A DNA stretch of 64,000 bases, from assembly GCA_951812805.1 (NCBI GenBank), contig CATOSZ010000004.1:248001-312000 (forward strand), in the 5' to 3' direction. Source of the DNA: an uncultured Alphaproteobacteria bacterium. Its GTDB lineage: Bacteria; Pseudomonadota; Alphaproteobacteria; GCA-2731375. The position numbers and the translations under genes are program-made. This document shows, piece by piece, positions 8,557-16,529 of the stretch; the first letter of the stretch is position 1; the number at the start of each line of letters is the position of its first letter. The notes beneath the pieces are model-generated. The model made no database searches. It was not told the origin of the DNA and saw only the letters and a program-made list of their open reading frames with translations.

Positions 8557-8587
8557 CCGGGGCCCCCGGCGGATGCGGGAGCCCCGG
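8557..8587 (-). terminator. Intra-operon hairpin between dctP and hyuA (possible partial terminator)
   Basis: CCGGGGCCCCCG at 8557-8568 and CGGGAGCCCCGG at 8576-8587 form a 12-bp stem with a 7-base loop; read as RNA from the minus strand every position pairs, one as U-G. It is followed on the transcript by TTCGTTTCG, a weak U-rich tail. Such structures after a binding-protein gene usually protect the upstream message and attenuate downstream genes. Confidence 0.6.
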
Positions 8588-8607
8588 ACAACGACGAACC
8601 GCTGCGA

Positions 8608-9666
8608 CTATTCGAGCAGCCGGCGATCTTCTTCCTCGATCTCCTTCTCCGCCTGGGCGATCGAGGCTTCGAGCAGCTTCAGCCACTTGTCGCCGAACTT
8701 GTCGGTGTACCACTTCTTCAGCGGTGCGACCGAGGCGACGAACTGGGCTTTCTCCTCCGCCGTCGGCACGTAGACCTCGCCGCCCTTCTCCTTGAAGGCG
8801 GCATAGGCGGCGAGTGCGGTGTACTTCGGATCGTCGCTCGCCATCGAGGTCATGTGATGGAAGCCGGCGGCGACGACGCGCTTCAGCTCGGGCTTCAGGC
8901 CCTTGATGAAGTCGTCGTTCATCCACCAGAACAGGAACATGTAGGCGTGGTGGTCCAGCGTCACGCGATGCAGGAACTCGTGGAACTTCATGTTCACGAT
9001 GTCGGTGATGCCGTTCTTGGTGCCGACGACGACGCCGGTCGCGAGCGAGGTGTAAAGCTCCTGCCAGGGGATCGGCGTCGGGTTGCCGTCCATCAGCCGG
9101 ACCATTTCCACCTGCAGCGGCGACTCGATGGTCCGCATCTTCACGCCCTTCAGGTCGGCCGGCGACCTGATCGTCTTGTCGGTGGTGAAGAAGTCACGCC
9201 AGCCGCCGGTGTTGTTCAGGCCCATCAGGCGCAGGGTGCCGGTCTTCTTCAGCACCGCCTTGCGGACCTCGTCCATGAACGGGCTCTTCATCACCTTCTC
9301 GGCGACCCGGTCGTTCGGGAACATGTACGGCAGATCGGTGACCTGGATCTCGGGGAAGATGTTGGCGATGCCACCGACCGTGGTGCCGGTGATCTCGCAG
9401 GTCCCGAGCTGGACCGATTCCAGGCACTGGCGGAAGTTGCCGCAAAGCTGGCCGGCCGGATAGATCTCGACCTCGACGGCGCCGTTGGTCTGCGACTCGA
9501 CGAAGTTCTCGAAAACCAGCGCGCCCTTGTGATCTTCGTCGTCGGTCGAGCCGATGTGACAGATCTTGATCGTCGTCTCGGCCGCCTGAACCGGTCCGGC
9601 AACGGCGAGCGCCGCCGCCAGGCCGAGCCCCGTCGCGGCGACGAGGCCTGTTTTCAACAATTGCAT
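8608..9666 (-). CDS. TRAP transporter solute-binding protein (DctP family)
   Basis: A 352-residue periplasmic binding protein. Residues 1-28 (QLLKTGLVAATGLGLAAALA...PVQAAE) are a Sec signal peptide with an A-A cleavage site. The mature protein shows the TRAP pattern IYPAGQLCGNFRQCLESV and the conserved ligand-carboxylate Arg region LKGVKMRTIESPL. It captures a small carboxylate-type ligand for the DctQM permease just upstream. ATG 9666 is preceded by GGAGGGGAG; a frame extension to 9690 is unlikely. Position between the permease and hyuAB suggests its ligand is the substrate, or a relative, of the hydantoinase/oxoprolinase. Confidence 0.92.
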   Translation of the reverse strand: MQLLKTGLVAATGLGLAAALAVAGPVQAAETTIKICHIGSTDDEDHKGALVFENFVESQTNGAVEVEIYPAGQLCGNFRQCLESVQLGTCEITGTTVGGIANIFPEIQVTDLPYMFPNDRVAEKVMKSPFMDEVRKAVLKKTGTLRLMGLNNTGGWRDFFTTDKTIRSPADLKGVKMRTIESPLQVEMVRLMDGNPTPIPWQELYTSLATGVVVGTKNGITDIVNMKFHEFLHRVTLDHHAYMFLFWWMNDDFIKGLKPELKRVVAAGFHHMTSMASDDPKYTALAAYAAFKEKGGEVYVPTAEEKAQFVASVAPLKKWYTDKFGDKWLKLLEASIAQAEKEIEEEDRRLLE

Positions 9667-9746
9667 TGCGTGTCTCCCCTCCATTTCCAAGGATAAGAAA
9701 AAGTGTGACGCTCGCGCCCGACCCGGTCAACCGGGCGTCGCCGCCG

Positions 9747-11057
9747 CTACATGAAGAAGCTGGGTGCGGTGCGGGTAAAACCGAGCCAGTAGGGCAGGCT
9801 CATCGAGACGAAGGGGAAGTATGTGACGATGAAGATCGCCCCGATCTCGACCGCCAGCAGCGGCAACATCTCGAGCGCGATCACCTCCACCCGGAGTTTC
9901 GATATCGAGGAGGCGACGAAGAGGATCAGCCCCATCGGTGGCGTCGCCAGACCGATCGTCAGGTTGATGCACATGATGACGGCGAAGTGCAGCGGGTCGA
10001 CGCCGAGGTTGACCATGGTCGGCGCCAGGATCGGCCCGAGGATCAAGATCGCCGGCCCCGCGTCGAGGAACATGCCGACGATCAACAGCAGGACGTTGAT
10101 CAGGAAGAGGATCAACAGCGGGTTGTCGGAGATCGCGAACAGCAGGCCCGAAAGCTTGACCGGCACCTGGGAGAGCGAGGCGATCGCGGCAAAGGCGGTC
10201 GCGGTGCCGACGATCAGCAGGATCGCGCCGGAGGTGACGGCGGAGGTGAGGAAGACCTGCGGCAGGTCCTTGAACTTCAGGGTGCGCAACACGAAGAGGG
10301 CGATCAGCAGGGCGTAGCCGGCCGCGGCCGCGGCCGATTCCGTCGGCGTGAAAATGCCGCCCAGGATCCCGCCGAGGATGATTACCGGGGTCATCAGCGG
10401 CAGCGCCGCCCCCCAGGCCGACTGGCCGACCTGCTTGATGCTCGCCCGCTCCGCCGCCTTGGGATAGTTGCGCCGGCGCGCAATCACCCCGGTCACCAGC
10501 ATCAGCATGAAGCCGACCATCAGGCCCGGAATCAGCCCGGCCGCGAACAGGCCGGCGACCGAGACGTTCATGATGAAAGCGTAGACCACCATGATCAGGC
10601 TCGGCGGGATGATCGGCCCGATGACGGAGGACGCGGCGGTAATGGCGGCGGAGAACTTGCGGCTGTAGCCGTCCTTCTCCATCGCCGGGATCAGGATCGA
10701 GCCGACGGCCGAGGTGTCGGCGACGGCGGAGCCGGAGATGCCGGCGAACAGCATCGAGGTGACGATGTTCACATGCGCCAGGCCGCCGCGCAGATGGCCG
10801 ACCAGGGTGTTGGCGAAGTTCACCAGGCTGAGGGTGATGCCGGCGCGGTTCATGATCTCGCCGGTCAGGATGAAGAAGGGGATCGCCAGCAGCGGGAACT
10901 GGTGGATACCGGCGAAGGTGCGCTGGAACAGCATCTTCAGGAAGATCGGCTTCTCCGCCAGCAGGAAGCCCACCATGGGCGCGAAGCCGAGGGCGAAGAC
11001 GATCGGCATGCCGATGAACATGGCGGCGAGGAAGATCCAGAAAAACGCGACACTCAT
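9747..11057 (-). CDS. TRAP transporter large permease (DctM family)
   Basis: A 436-residue inner-membrane protein with about 12 predicted hydrophobic segments; begins MSVAFFWIFLAAMFIGMPIV. The family hallmark PSLIMVVYAFIMNVSVAGLF and the C-terminal LTIGLATPPMGLILFVASSI region are clear. It forms the ion-driven transport core with DctQ. Starts 13 bases after the dctQ stop on the same strand. Confidence 0.93.
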   Translation of the reverse strand: MSVAFFWIFLAAMFIGMPIVFALGFAPMVGFLLAEKPIFLKMLFQRTFAGIHQFPLLAIPFFILTGEIMNRAGITLSLVNFANTLVGHLRGGLAHVNIVTSMLFAGISGSAVADTSAVGSILIPAMEKDGYSRKFSAAITAASSVIGPIIPPSLIMVVYAFIMNVSVAGLFAAGLIPGLMVGFMLMLVTGVIARRRNYPKAAERASIKQVGQSAWGAALPLMTPVIILGGILGGIFTPTESAAAAAGYALLIALFVLRTLKFKDLPQVFLTSAVTSGAILLIVGTATAFAAIASLSQVPVKLSGLLFAISDNPLLILFLINVLLLIVGMFLDAGPAILILGPILAPTMVNLGVDPLHFAVIMCINLTIGLATPPMGLILFVASSISKLRVEVIALEMLPLLAVEIGAIFIVTYFPFVSMSLPYWLGFTRTAPSFFM

Positions 11058-11070
11058 AATTGCACTCCGC

Positions 11071-11619
11071 CTACTCGGCCTGTACCAGGTCGTGGCCCGC
11101 GGGCGTCCGCGCCAGGCGCGGGTCCAGCACGCCGCGGACCGCGTTGATCAGCAGCTCCAGCGCCACCATCGCCACCATGAAGGAGCCGATCGGCATGCAG
11201 ATGTAGACGTAGAGGATGGAGATATCGATGGTCGACGCGGTCTGGATCCGCGCGTTCCAAGTCATGAAGGTGCCTTCCTTGACGAAGACGAACATCAGCC
11301 CGATGACGCCCGTGAAGATCAGCACCAGGATCAGCTGGCGCAGCCGGCCTTTGATGGTGCCGACCAGGATCTCGATACCGACATGGGCGCCCATGCGCAG
11401 GCCGATCGGCGCCGCGATGAAGGTCAGCCAGACCATGACGAACTTGGCGATCTCTTCCGACCAGGCGAGCGCGTCGTTCATCACATAGCGCATGAAGACC
11501 GCGACATCGACGATCAGCAACATCGTAGCCAGCAGGGCGATCAACAGCCATTTGAAGACGACGAGGACCCAGTCGTTCAGCCGGGTCACCCAGATTTCGA
11601 GCTTCTCCAGCGCGACCAC
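11071..11619 (-). CDS. TRAP transporter small permease (DctQ family)
   Basis: A 182-residue membrane protein with four hydrophobic segments; the LIVDVAVFMRYVMNDALAWS-EE motif near residue 38 is typical of DctQ (arginine and 'W-xE' segment before the second helix). I use a GTG start at 11619 because GGGGGAGGG lies seven bases upstream. It is the first gene of the dctQ-dctM-dctP-hyuA-hyuB operon. Confidence 0.9.
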   Translation of the reverse strand: MVALEKLEIWVTRLNDWVLVVFKWLLIALLATMLLIVDVAVFMRYVMNDALAWSEEIAKFVMVWLTFIAAPIGLRMGAHVGIEILVGTIKGRLRQLILVLIFTGVIGLMFVFVKEGTFMTWNARIQTASTIDISILYVYICMPIGSFMVAMVALELLINAVRGVLDPRLARTPAGHDLVQAE

Positions 11620-11689
11620 GACCAGCCCTCCCCCACCGCGATGGCATACGCGGTATTCGGGAAGCCTACTCTATTCGAGACTTGTTCTG

Positions 11690-12241
11690 TCAAGTCGACC
11701 GGCCCGGCCCCGCGTATTCATGCTCCAGCAGGCTCATCATGCAAGCGCTCCAATACGCGTCGCCGCCGTGCACAATATCGCGGCGCACCCCTTCGTGCCG
11801 GAAACCGACCTTCTCGTAGCAGCGGATGGCGCTCGTATTGAAGTCATAAACGTTGAGCTCGAGGCGATGCAGACTGAGCTCGGAGAAGCCGACATCGACG
11901 GCGGCCCGCATCATGTGCTCGCCGAGGCGAAGACCGCGACGGACGGGATCGACGAGGACGCGGCAGATCCGGCCCGAACGATGTATCCAATCGATCGCAC
12001 CGATTTCGATATGGCCGACCACGTCGTCGTCCGGCACATACACCGCCCGGAATATCCGGGCCTCCGGCGGCGATGTCCGGGTCGCCGCCAGAAGCGCCTG
12101 CATCTCGTCTTCACGAAGGGGGTAGCTCATGCGCGGCCCACCCCACTGCAAAACCATCTCCGGTGTCGTCAGCCAGCCGGCGAGCCGCGAAAAATCCGCC
12201 GCGGTGTAGTCCTCCAGTCGGACCGTCTCCGCTGTCGTCAT
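11690..12241 (-). CDS. GNAT family N-acetyltransferase
   Basis: A 183-residue acyl-CoA-dependent N-acetyltransferase of the RimJ/L-like group. The acetyl-CoA pyrophosphate-binding motif reads VRRGLRLGEHMMRAAVDVGF near residues 100-119, followed by LHRLELNVYDFNTSAIRCYE and KVGFRHEGVRRD, the usual motif-B segment. The acceptor is unknown. It stands alone between the dctQ promoter region and a divergent hydrolase gene. Confidence 0.85.
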   Translation of the reverse strand: MTTAETVRLEDYTAADFSRLAGWLTTPEMVLQWGGPRMSYPLREDEMQALLAATRTSPPEARIFRAVYVPDDDVVGHIEIGAIDWIHRSGRICRVLVDPVRRGLRLGEHMMRAAVDVGFSELSLHRLELNVYDFNTSAIRCYEKVGFRHEGVRRDIVHGGDAYWSACMMSLLEHEYAGPGRST

Positions 12242-12337
12242 GGCAACCTCTTCCCCGCTTCCCGCCCGCTAAACTGGCGGGCGATCACCCTGGCTGCTAA
12301 GGGCATCCGTAATGACAGCCTAACCGGAGACGAATGG

Positions 12338-13189
12338 ATGTCGAAATGGAATCACGCCCGCGCCGATCTCGGGGAGGTAACCCTGCACTACGTCACCGCG
12401 GGCGCCGGCCGGCCCGTGGTGTTGCTGCACGGTTGGCCGCAAACCTGGTTTATGTGGCGCAAGGTCATTCCGGATTTGGCGGCGCACCATTTCGTCGTGG
12501 CGGCGGACCTGCGCGGCCTCGGCGATTCGAGCCGGCCGGACGGTGGCTACGACAAGCGGACGATCGCCGGCGACATCGCCCGCCTGCTGTTCGACCATCT
12601 CGAGCTCGATCGCGTTTCGCTGGTCGGGCACGACTGGGGCGGACCGGTCGCCTTCGCGTTGTCAGCCGAATGGCCCGAACGAGTCGATCGCATGGCCCTG
12701 CTCGACGTGCCGATTCCGGGTGACGGCACGGACGTCTTCTTCCACGACCGTTGGCATCACGCCTTCCACTGGATCGCCGAAATGCCGGAGGCCCTGGTCG
12801 TCGGCCGCGAGCGGATCTACCTCGAACACTTCTACCGCAACTGGGGCGCACGGCCGGATGCCATCGAAGACGCGGCGATCGGTGAATACGTGCGCGCTTA
12901 CTCGGCACCGGGCGCGATGCGCGCGGGCTTTGAATACTACCGGGCGACACCGCAAGACGTCGCCGACAACCAGGCCCTGCTCGCCGCGAACGGCAAGCTT
13001 CGGCTGCCGGTCCTCAGCCTCGCCGGCACCGGCGGGCGGGGGCGCGGCGCGGACGTCGTGCTCGCCTCGGCCCGCCGGGTGGCGGCGGATGTTCGCGGCG
13101 GCGCCATCGAGGACGCCGGCCACTGGCTGGTCGAGGAACGGCCGGAAGCCGTGCTGGCGGAGTTGCTGCCGTTCCTCGACGAGGCGTGA
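12338..13189 (+). CDS. Alpha/beta hydrolase, epoxide hydrolase-like
   Basis: A 283-residue alpha/beta-hydrolase. HGWP at residues 31-34 supplies the oxyanion hole; the nucleophile elbow is GHDWGG with Asp99, which points to the epoxide hydrolase/haloalkane dehalogenase side of the fold rather than a serine esterase. A C-terminal DAGHWL gives the catalytic His. A tryptophan- and histidine-rich lid (FFHDRWHHAFHW) sits around residues 130-145. The ATG at 12338 follows GGAGACGA; a much longer in-frame extension upstream runs antisense through the GNAT gene and is not credible. Confidence 0.85.
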   Translation: MSKWNHARADLGEVTLHYVTAGAGRPVVLLHGWPQTWFMWRKVIPDLAAHHFVVAADLRGLGDSSRPDGGYDKRTIAGDIARLLFDHLELDRVSLVGHDWGGPVAFALSAEWPERVDRMALLDVPIPGDGTDVFFHDRWHHAFHWIAEMPEALVVGRERIYLEHFYRNWGARPDAIEDAAIGEYVRAYSAPGAMRAGFEYYRATPQDVADNQALLAANGKLRLPVLSLAGTGGRGRGADVVLASARRVAADVRGGAIEDAGHWLVEERPEAVLAELLPFLDEA

Positions 13190-13201
13190 GGCGGGTCCTC
13201 G

Positions 13202-13546
13202 TCAGCGCGCGGCGACGACGACGATTTCCACCAGGTCGCCCGGCGCCAGGTCGACACCGATGCAGGCGCGCTGTGGCCAGTTGTCCGGGCCGATCCACGC
13301 GCACCAGACCTCGTCCATCTCCGCCTTGCGCGAGATGTCGGTGACATAGACCGTCGCCTGCAACAGCTTGGTCTTGTCGCTGCCGGCCTCGACCAGGTTC
13401 GCCTCGATCTGCGCCAGGCTCGCCGCCGTCTGCGCTTTGAGGTCGGGGCCGGCATTGCCCGCCGTCGCCACGGTGAAGACCAGGTCGCCGTGGGCAACGG
13501 CCCGGTTGCGGCCCTGCGACTGGCCGGCCAAACGCAAAATATCCAT
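13202..13546 (-). CDS. RidA family (YjgF/YER057c/UK114) protein
   Basis: A 114-residue Rid-fold protein. RidA members hydrolyse reactive enamine/imine intermediates released by PLP enzymes; distant subfamilies have other roles. Family positions include GDLVFTVATAGNAG at the start, the TKLLQATVYVTDIS helix-strand, and near the C-terminus PQRACIGVDLAPGDLVEIVV, which keeps the Arg and Glu expected in the active pocket. Only 12 bases separate its stop from that of the convergent hydrolase gene. The neighbouring divergent gene is a TRAP permease. Confidence 0.85.
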   Translation of the reverse strand: MDILRLAGQSQGRNRAVAHGDLVFTVATAGNAGPDLKAQTAASLAQIEANLVEAGSDKTKLLQATVYVTDISRKAEMDEVWCAWIGPDNWPQRACIGVDLAPGDLVEIVVVAAR

Positions 13547-13631
13547 GACAACCTCTCCCGCTTGTCCGATGATCCTTCCTGCTTACCCTGCCGGACTCCC
13601 CGGATCCAAGGAATTCAGCGACGGAGACCGC

Positions 13632-14138
13632 ATGGCACTCGTGCGCCTGATGGATCGCCTGACCGGCCTGGTCGGCATGGGTGGGGCCTGTCTGGTACTG
13701 CCGCTGTCGGCCGTCATGGTCTGGGAGGTGCTCTCGCGCTTCGTCTTCGACCTGCCGACCTTCTGGGCCTACGAACTCGCCTACATGATGACCGGCGCAC
13801 ACTTCTCCCTGGGCGTCGCCTATGTGCTGCGCGAAGATGCGCATATCCGCATCGACTTTTTGCACGCGCGATTTCCCCGGCGTGTGAAAAAGGCCATCGA
13901 CCTCGTCGTGCTGACCGGCTTCGTCCTGCCGGTGGTCTGGCTCATCGCCTGGCGCCTGGTGAACGTGGCGTGGGAGGCCTACAGCGTCGGCGAAGTCTCG
14001 GGCGAGAGCGGCTGGAACCCGGTGATCTGGCCCTTGCGCGGCATCGTCGCCTTCGGCTTCTGCATGTTCAGCCTGCAGATCGTGGCGGAGATCGTGAAGG
14101 CCGCCCAAATCACCTTCGGCCGTGAGCCGCCGGCATGA
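13632..14138 (+). CDS. TRAP transporter small permease (DctQ family)
   Basis: A 168-residue membrane protein with four hydrophobic helices. The motif VLSRFVFDLPTFWAYELAYM is the conserved DctQ segment after helix 1. ATG 13632 follows GGAG; a longer frame upstream would read antisense through the RidA gene. Its stop overlaps the start of the large-permease gene by four bases (ATGA). No DctP gene adjoins this pair. Confidence 0.88.
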   Translation: MALVRLMDRLTGLVGMGGACLVLPLSAVMVWEVLSRFVFDLPTFWAYELAYMMTGAHFSLGVAYVLREDAHIRIDFLHARFPRRVKKAIDLVVLTGFVLPVVWLIAWRLVNVAWEAYSVGEVSGESGWNPVIWPLRGIVAFGFCMFSLQIVAEIVKAAQITFGREPPA

Positions 14139-15457
14139 GCGAGTATCTCGGCCTCTGGATGTTTCCGGCCCTGCTGGGCGTGCTCTTCCTCGGCGTGCCG
14201 GTGGCCTTCGCGCTGATGGGGGTCGCCTTCGTCTTCGGTGTCTTCGTCTTCGGCGACGCCGCCGTCTACATGTATGCCCACAAGGTGCAGGACATCTCCT
14301 CCTCGCACATCCTGGCGGCGGCGCCCCTCTTCATCTTCATGGGCGCGATGCTGGAACGCTCGGGCATCGCCAACAAGCTGTTCGAGGCGATCCATCTCTG
14401 GACCCGACGGCTGCCGGGCGGGCTCGCCATCGGCACCATCATCATGTGCGTGGTCTTCGCCGCCTCCAGCGGCGTCGTCGGCGCAACCGAGACGGTGGTC
14501 GGCATGCTGGCGATCCCGGTGATGATGCGCCACGGCTACGACCGGGGCCTGATCAGCGGCACGATTTGCGCCGGCGGCTCCCTCGGCTCGATCATTCCGC
14601 CCTCGGTCCTCGTCGTCATCCTGGCGACCGTCGGCGATCTCGGCATCGGCGACCTGTTCACCGCGATGCTGCTGCCGGGGCTGATCCTGGCCGGGCTCTA
14701 TATCCTCTATATCCTCGCCCGCTGCACGTTGCAGCCCGCCGCCGGACCGCGCGTGGCGCCCTCCGACGACGAGCCGGGGCTGGCCGAGAAATTAAGGATC
14801 ACCATCGTCGCCTTCGTGCCGCCGCTGGCGCTCATCGCCGGCGTGCTCGGCTCCATCATCTTCGCCGTCGCCGTGCCGACGGAGGCCGCGGCGGTGGGGG
14901 CTGCGGGCTCGCTCCTGCTGACGCTGCTCTACGGCACCTACAGCCACGCAGTGCTGCGCGAGGCACTGCTCAAGACGCTGACCATCACGGCGATGATCCT
15001 CACCATCGTCGTCGGCGGGACCATGTTCGGCGGCGTCTTCGTCAAGGCCGGCGGCCTGGCGCAGATCGAGACGCTGATGGGCGGCCTCGGCCTCGGGCGC
15101 TGGGGCACCTTGTGGGTCATCCTGCTGATCATCTTCGTCGCCGGCTTCGTCCTCGACCTCATCACCATCATCCTGATCATCGTGCCCTTTGCACTTCCCC
15201 TGATGGCCGCGCACGGCTTCGACCGGATCTGGTTCGCCATCGCCATGCTGATCATGATGCAGACCAGCCTGCTGACCCCGCCGATGGCGGGCGCCCTGTT
15301 CTATCTCCGCTCGATCGCCCCGCCGGAGATCCGGCTGATCGACATGTACACCGGCGTCATGCCCTTCATCGCGCTGCACTTCGTCGTGCTGGGGCTGATC
15401 ATCTGGTTCCCGGACATCGCGCTCTGGCTGCCGCGCGTGCTGCTCGGCTTCGAATGA
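14135..15457 (+). CDS. TRAP transporter large permease (DctM family)
   Basis: A 440-residue, roughly 12-helix inner-membrane protein. ICAGGSLGSIIPPSVLVVIL and the C-terminal MMQTSLLTPPMAGALFYLRS are the DctM signatures. It couples solute entry to the Na+/H+ gradient together with the overlapping small permease. The required periplasmic binding protein is not within several kilobases on either side; the dctP at 8608 belongs to the other operon. The next gene is a short NIPSNAP protein 60 bases away. Confidence 0.92.
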   Translation: MSEYLGLWMFPALLGVLFLGVPVAFALMGVAFVFGVFVFGDAAVYMYAHKVQDISSSHILAAAPLFIFMGAMLERSGIANKLFEAIHLWTRRLPGGLAIGTIIMCVVFAASSGVVGATETVVGMLAIPVMMRHGYDRGLISGTICAGGSLGSIIPPSVLVVILATVGDLGIGDLFTAMLLPGLILAGLYILYILARCTLQPAAGPRVAPSDDEPGLAEKLRITIVAFVPPLALIAGVLGSIIFAVAVPTEAAAVGAAGSLLLTLLYGTYSHAVLREALLKTLTITAMILTIVVGGTMFGGVFVKAGGLAQIETLMGGLGLGRWGTLWVILLIIFVAGFVLDLITIILIIVPFALPLMAAHGFDRIWFAIAMLIMMQTSLLTPPMAGALFYLRSIAPPEIRLIDMYTGVMPFIALHFVVLGLIIWFPDIALWLPRVLLGFE

Positions 15458-15516
15458 CGCGCCCGCGCCGTCCCGCTATGCTGCGGGCGCACAGCAACCA
15501 GGGAGGAACGGCGGAG

Positions 15517-15831
15517 ATGATCGTCGAGGAACGGATTTACGAAATCGAAGTCGGCATGCTGCCGAAGATGCTCGAGCTCTACGAAGCGGAGGGCATGAAG
15601 GTCCAGAAGGAGATCCTGGGCAACATGGTCGGCTATTTCACCACCGACATCGGCGATCTCAACCTGCTCATCCACATGTGGGGCTACAAGGACCTGAACG
15701 ACCGGGCCCGGCGGCGCACCAAGCTGTTCAAGAACAAGCAGTGGCTCGGCTACGTCTCCCAGGTCCGGCCCTGGATCAAGAGCCAGAAGAGCCGGATCCT
15801 GATCCCGGCCCCCTTCTCCCCCATCAAGTAA
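15517..15831 (+). CDS. NIPSNAP family protein (single domain)
   Basis: A 104-residue single NIPSNAP domain: IVEERIYEIEVGMLPKMLEL at the start, LNLLIHMWGYKDLNDRARRR in the middle, ending SRILIPAPFSPIK. Same terminal motif as the larger protein at 2874-3509. ATG 15517 follows GGGAGGAACGGCGGAG, a strong ribosome site. An in-frame extension into the TRAP gene is not real. Function unknown; the family is a small ferredoxin-like dimer commonly found with transport and catabolic genes, as here after a TRAP permease. Confidence 0.85.
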   Translation: MIVEERIYEIEVGMLPKMLELYEAEGMKVQKEILGNMVGYFTTDIGDLNLLIHMWGYKDLNDRARRRTKLFKNKQWLGYVSQVRPWIKSQKSRILIPAPFSPIK

Positions 15832-15853
15832 GCAGGCCTACCGGAGTCGCGGG

Positions 15854-16321
15854 GTGAGCGCGCGCCGCCTGCTGATCGTCGCCCACGGGCCGTCCGAGAA
15901 CACGGTCCGCCTGCGCGAGGCGGCGGCACGCGGCGCCCGCCATCCCGACATTTCCGGCGTCGAGGTCGCGGTCCTGACGCCCTTCGAGGCCGGCCCGGCG
16001 GACGTCATGGCGGCCGACGCCGTCCTCCTCGGCACGACGGAGAACCTCGGCTACATGAGCGGCGCGCTGAAGGACTTCTTCGACCGCACCTATTACGCGG
16101 TGCTGGAGGAGAAGCAGGGTCTGCCCTACGCGCTTTATATCCGCGCCGGCCACGACGGCACCGGCACCCGGCGCGGCGTCGAGACCATCCTCACCGGCCT
16201 GCGCTGGCGCGCCGTCAACGAGCCGGTGATCTGCCGCGGCGACTGGCAAGACTCTTTCATCGCCGACGTCGAAGACCTCGGCACCCTGATGGCCGCCGGC
16301 CTCGAAGCCGGCATCTTCTAA
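15854..16321 (+). CDS. Flavodoxin-like / NAD(P)H:FMN oxidoreductase family protein
   Basis: A 155-residue flavodoxin-fold protein. RRLLIVAHGPSENTVRLREA is the first beta strand and FMN phosphate loop; LLGTTENLGYMSGALKDFFD near residues 57-76 is the second flavin-contact segment with the usual aromatic-rich 'KDFFDRTYY'. Start is GTG at 15854 after CCGGAG. It probably transfers electrons or reduces quinones or metals; no specific role can be read. Follows the NIPSNAP gene by 22 bases, so possibly co-transcribed with the TRAP pair. Confidence 0.75.
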   Translation: MSARRLLIVAHGPSENTVRLREAAARGARHPDISGVEVAVLTPFEAGPADVMAADAVLLGTTENLGYMSGALKDFFDRTYYAVLEEKQGLPYALYIRAGHDGTGTRRGVETILTGLRWRAVNEPVICRGDWQDSFIADVEDLGTLMAAGLEAGIF

Positions 16322-16371
16322 CCCCCTCCCCGGCCCGACATACGCCAGCCCCCTCACGGCCACCACTCAAA

Positions 16372-16441
16372 AGGGGTCAGGTCTTTTTTCTTGCATACTT
16401 TCGAAACCGGTGATGAAGGCAAGAAACAAGACCTGACCCCT
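16372..16441. repeat. 70-bp inverted-repeat element (REP/RAYT-like ends)
   Basis: Two 23-base arms, 16372-16394 and 16419-16441, are reverse complements with one mismatch and enclose a 24-base spacer. The arm begins AGGGGTCAGGTCTT. From memory this GGGGTCAGGTCTT core is seen repeatedly at intergenic repeats beside REP-associated tyrosine (Y1) transposases in Proteobacteria; that identification is recall, not a search. No transposase lies nearby. It also could act as a transcription stop between the flavodoxin and quinone-reductase genes, as the left arm contains six T. Confidence 0.7.
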
Positions 16442-16529
16442 ATGGGAGGATGAAGCGAGCTTCGGCGTCGTTGCGCCGGGGCGGGGCGGCCTGTCAGACT
16501 TGGTCGGCACGGCATGAAGGGAGCGGGCG

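Noticed and set aside
14122..15516. In-frame extension of the small NIPSNAP gene to 569 residues
   Set aside because: The extension overlaps the TRAP permease in another frame; the real ATG at 15517 has a strong ribosome site and begins the domain.
16372..16441. Inverted repeat as a classical rho-independent terminator
   Set aside because: The six T are within the left arm rather than after the stem on the plus strand; the symmetric near-perfect arms and core sequence fit a repeat element better.
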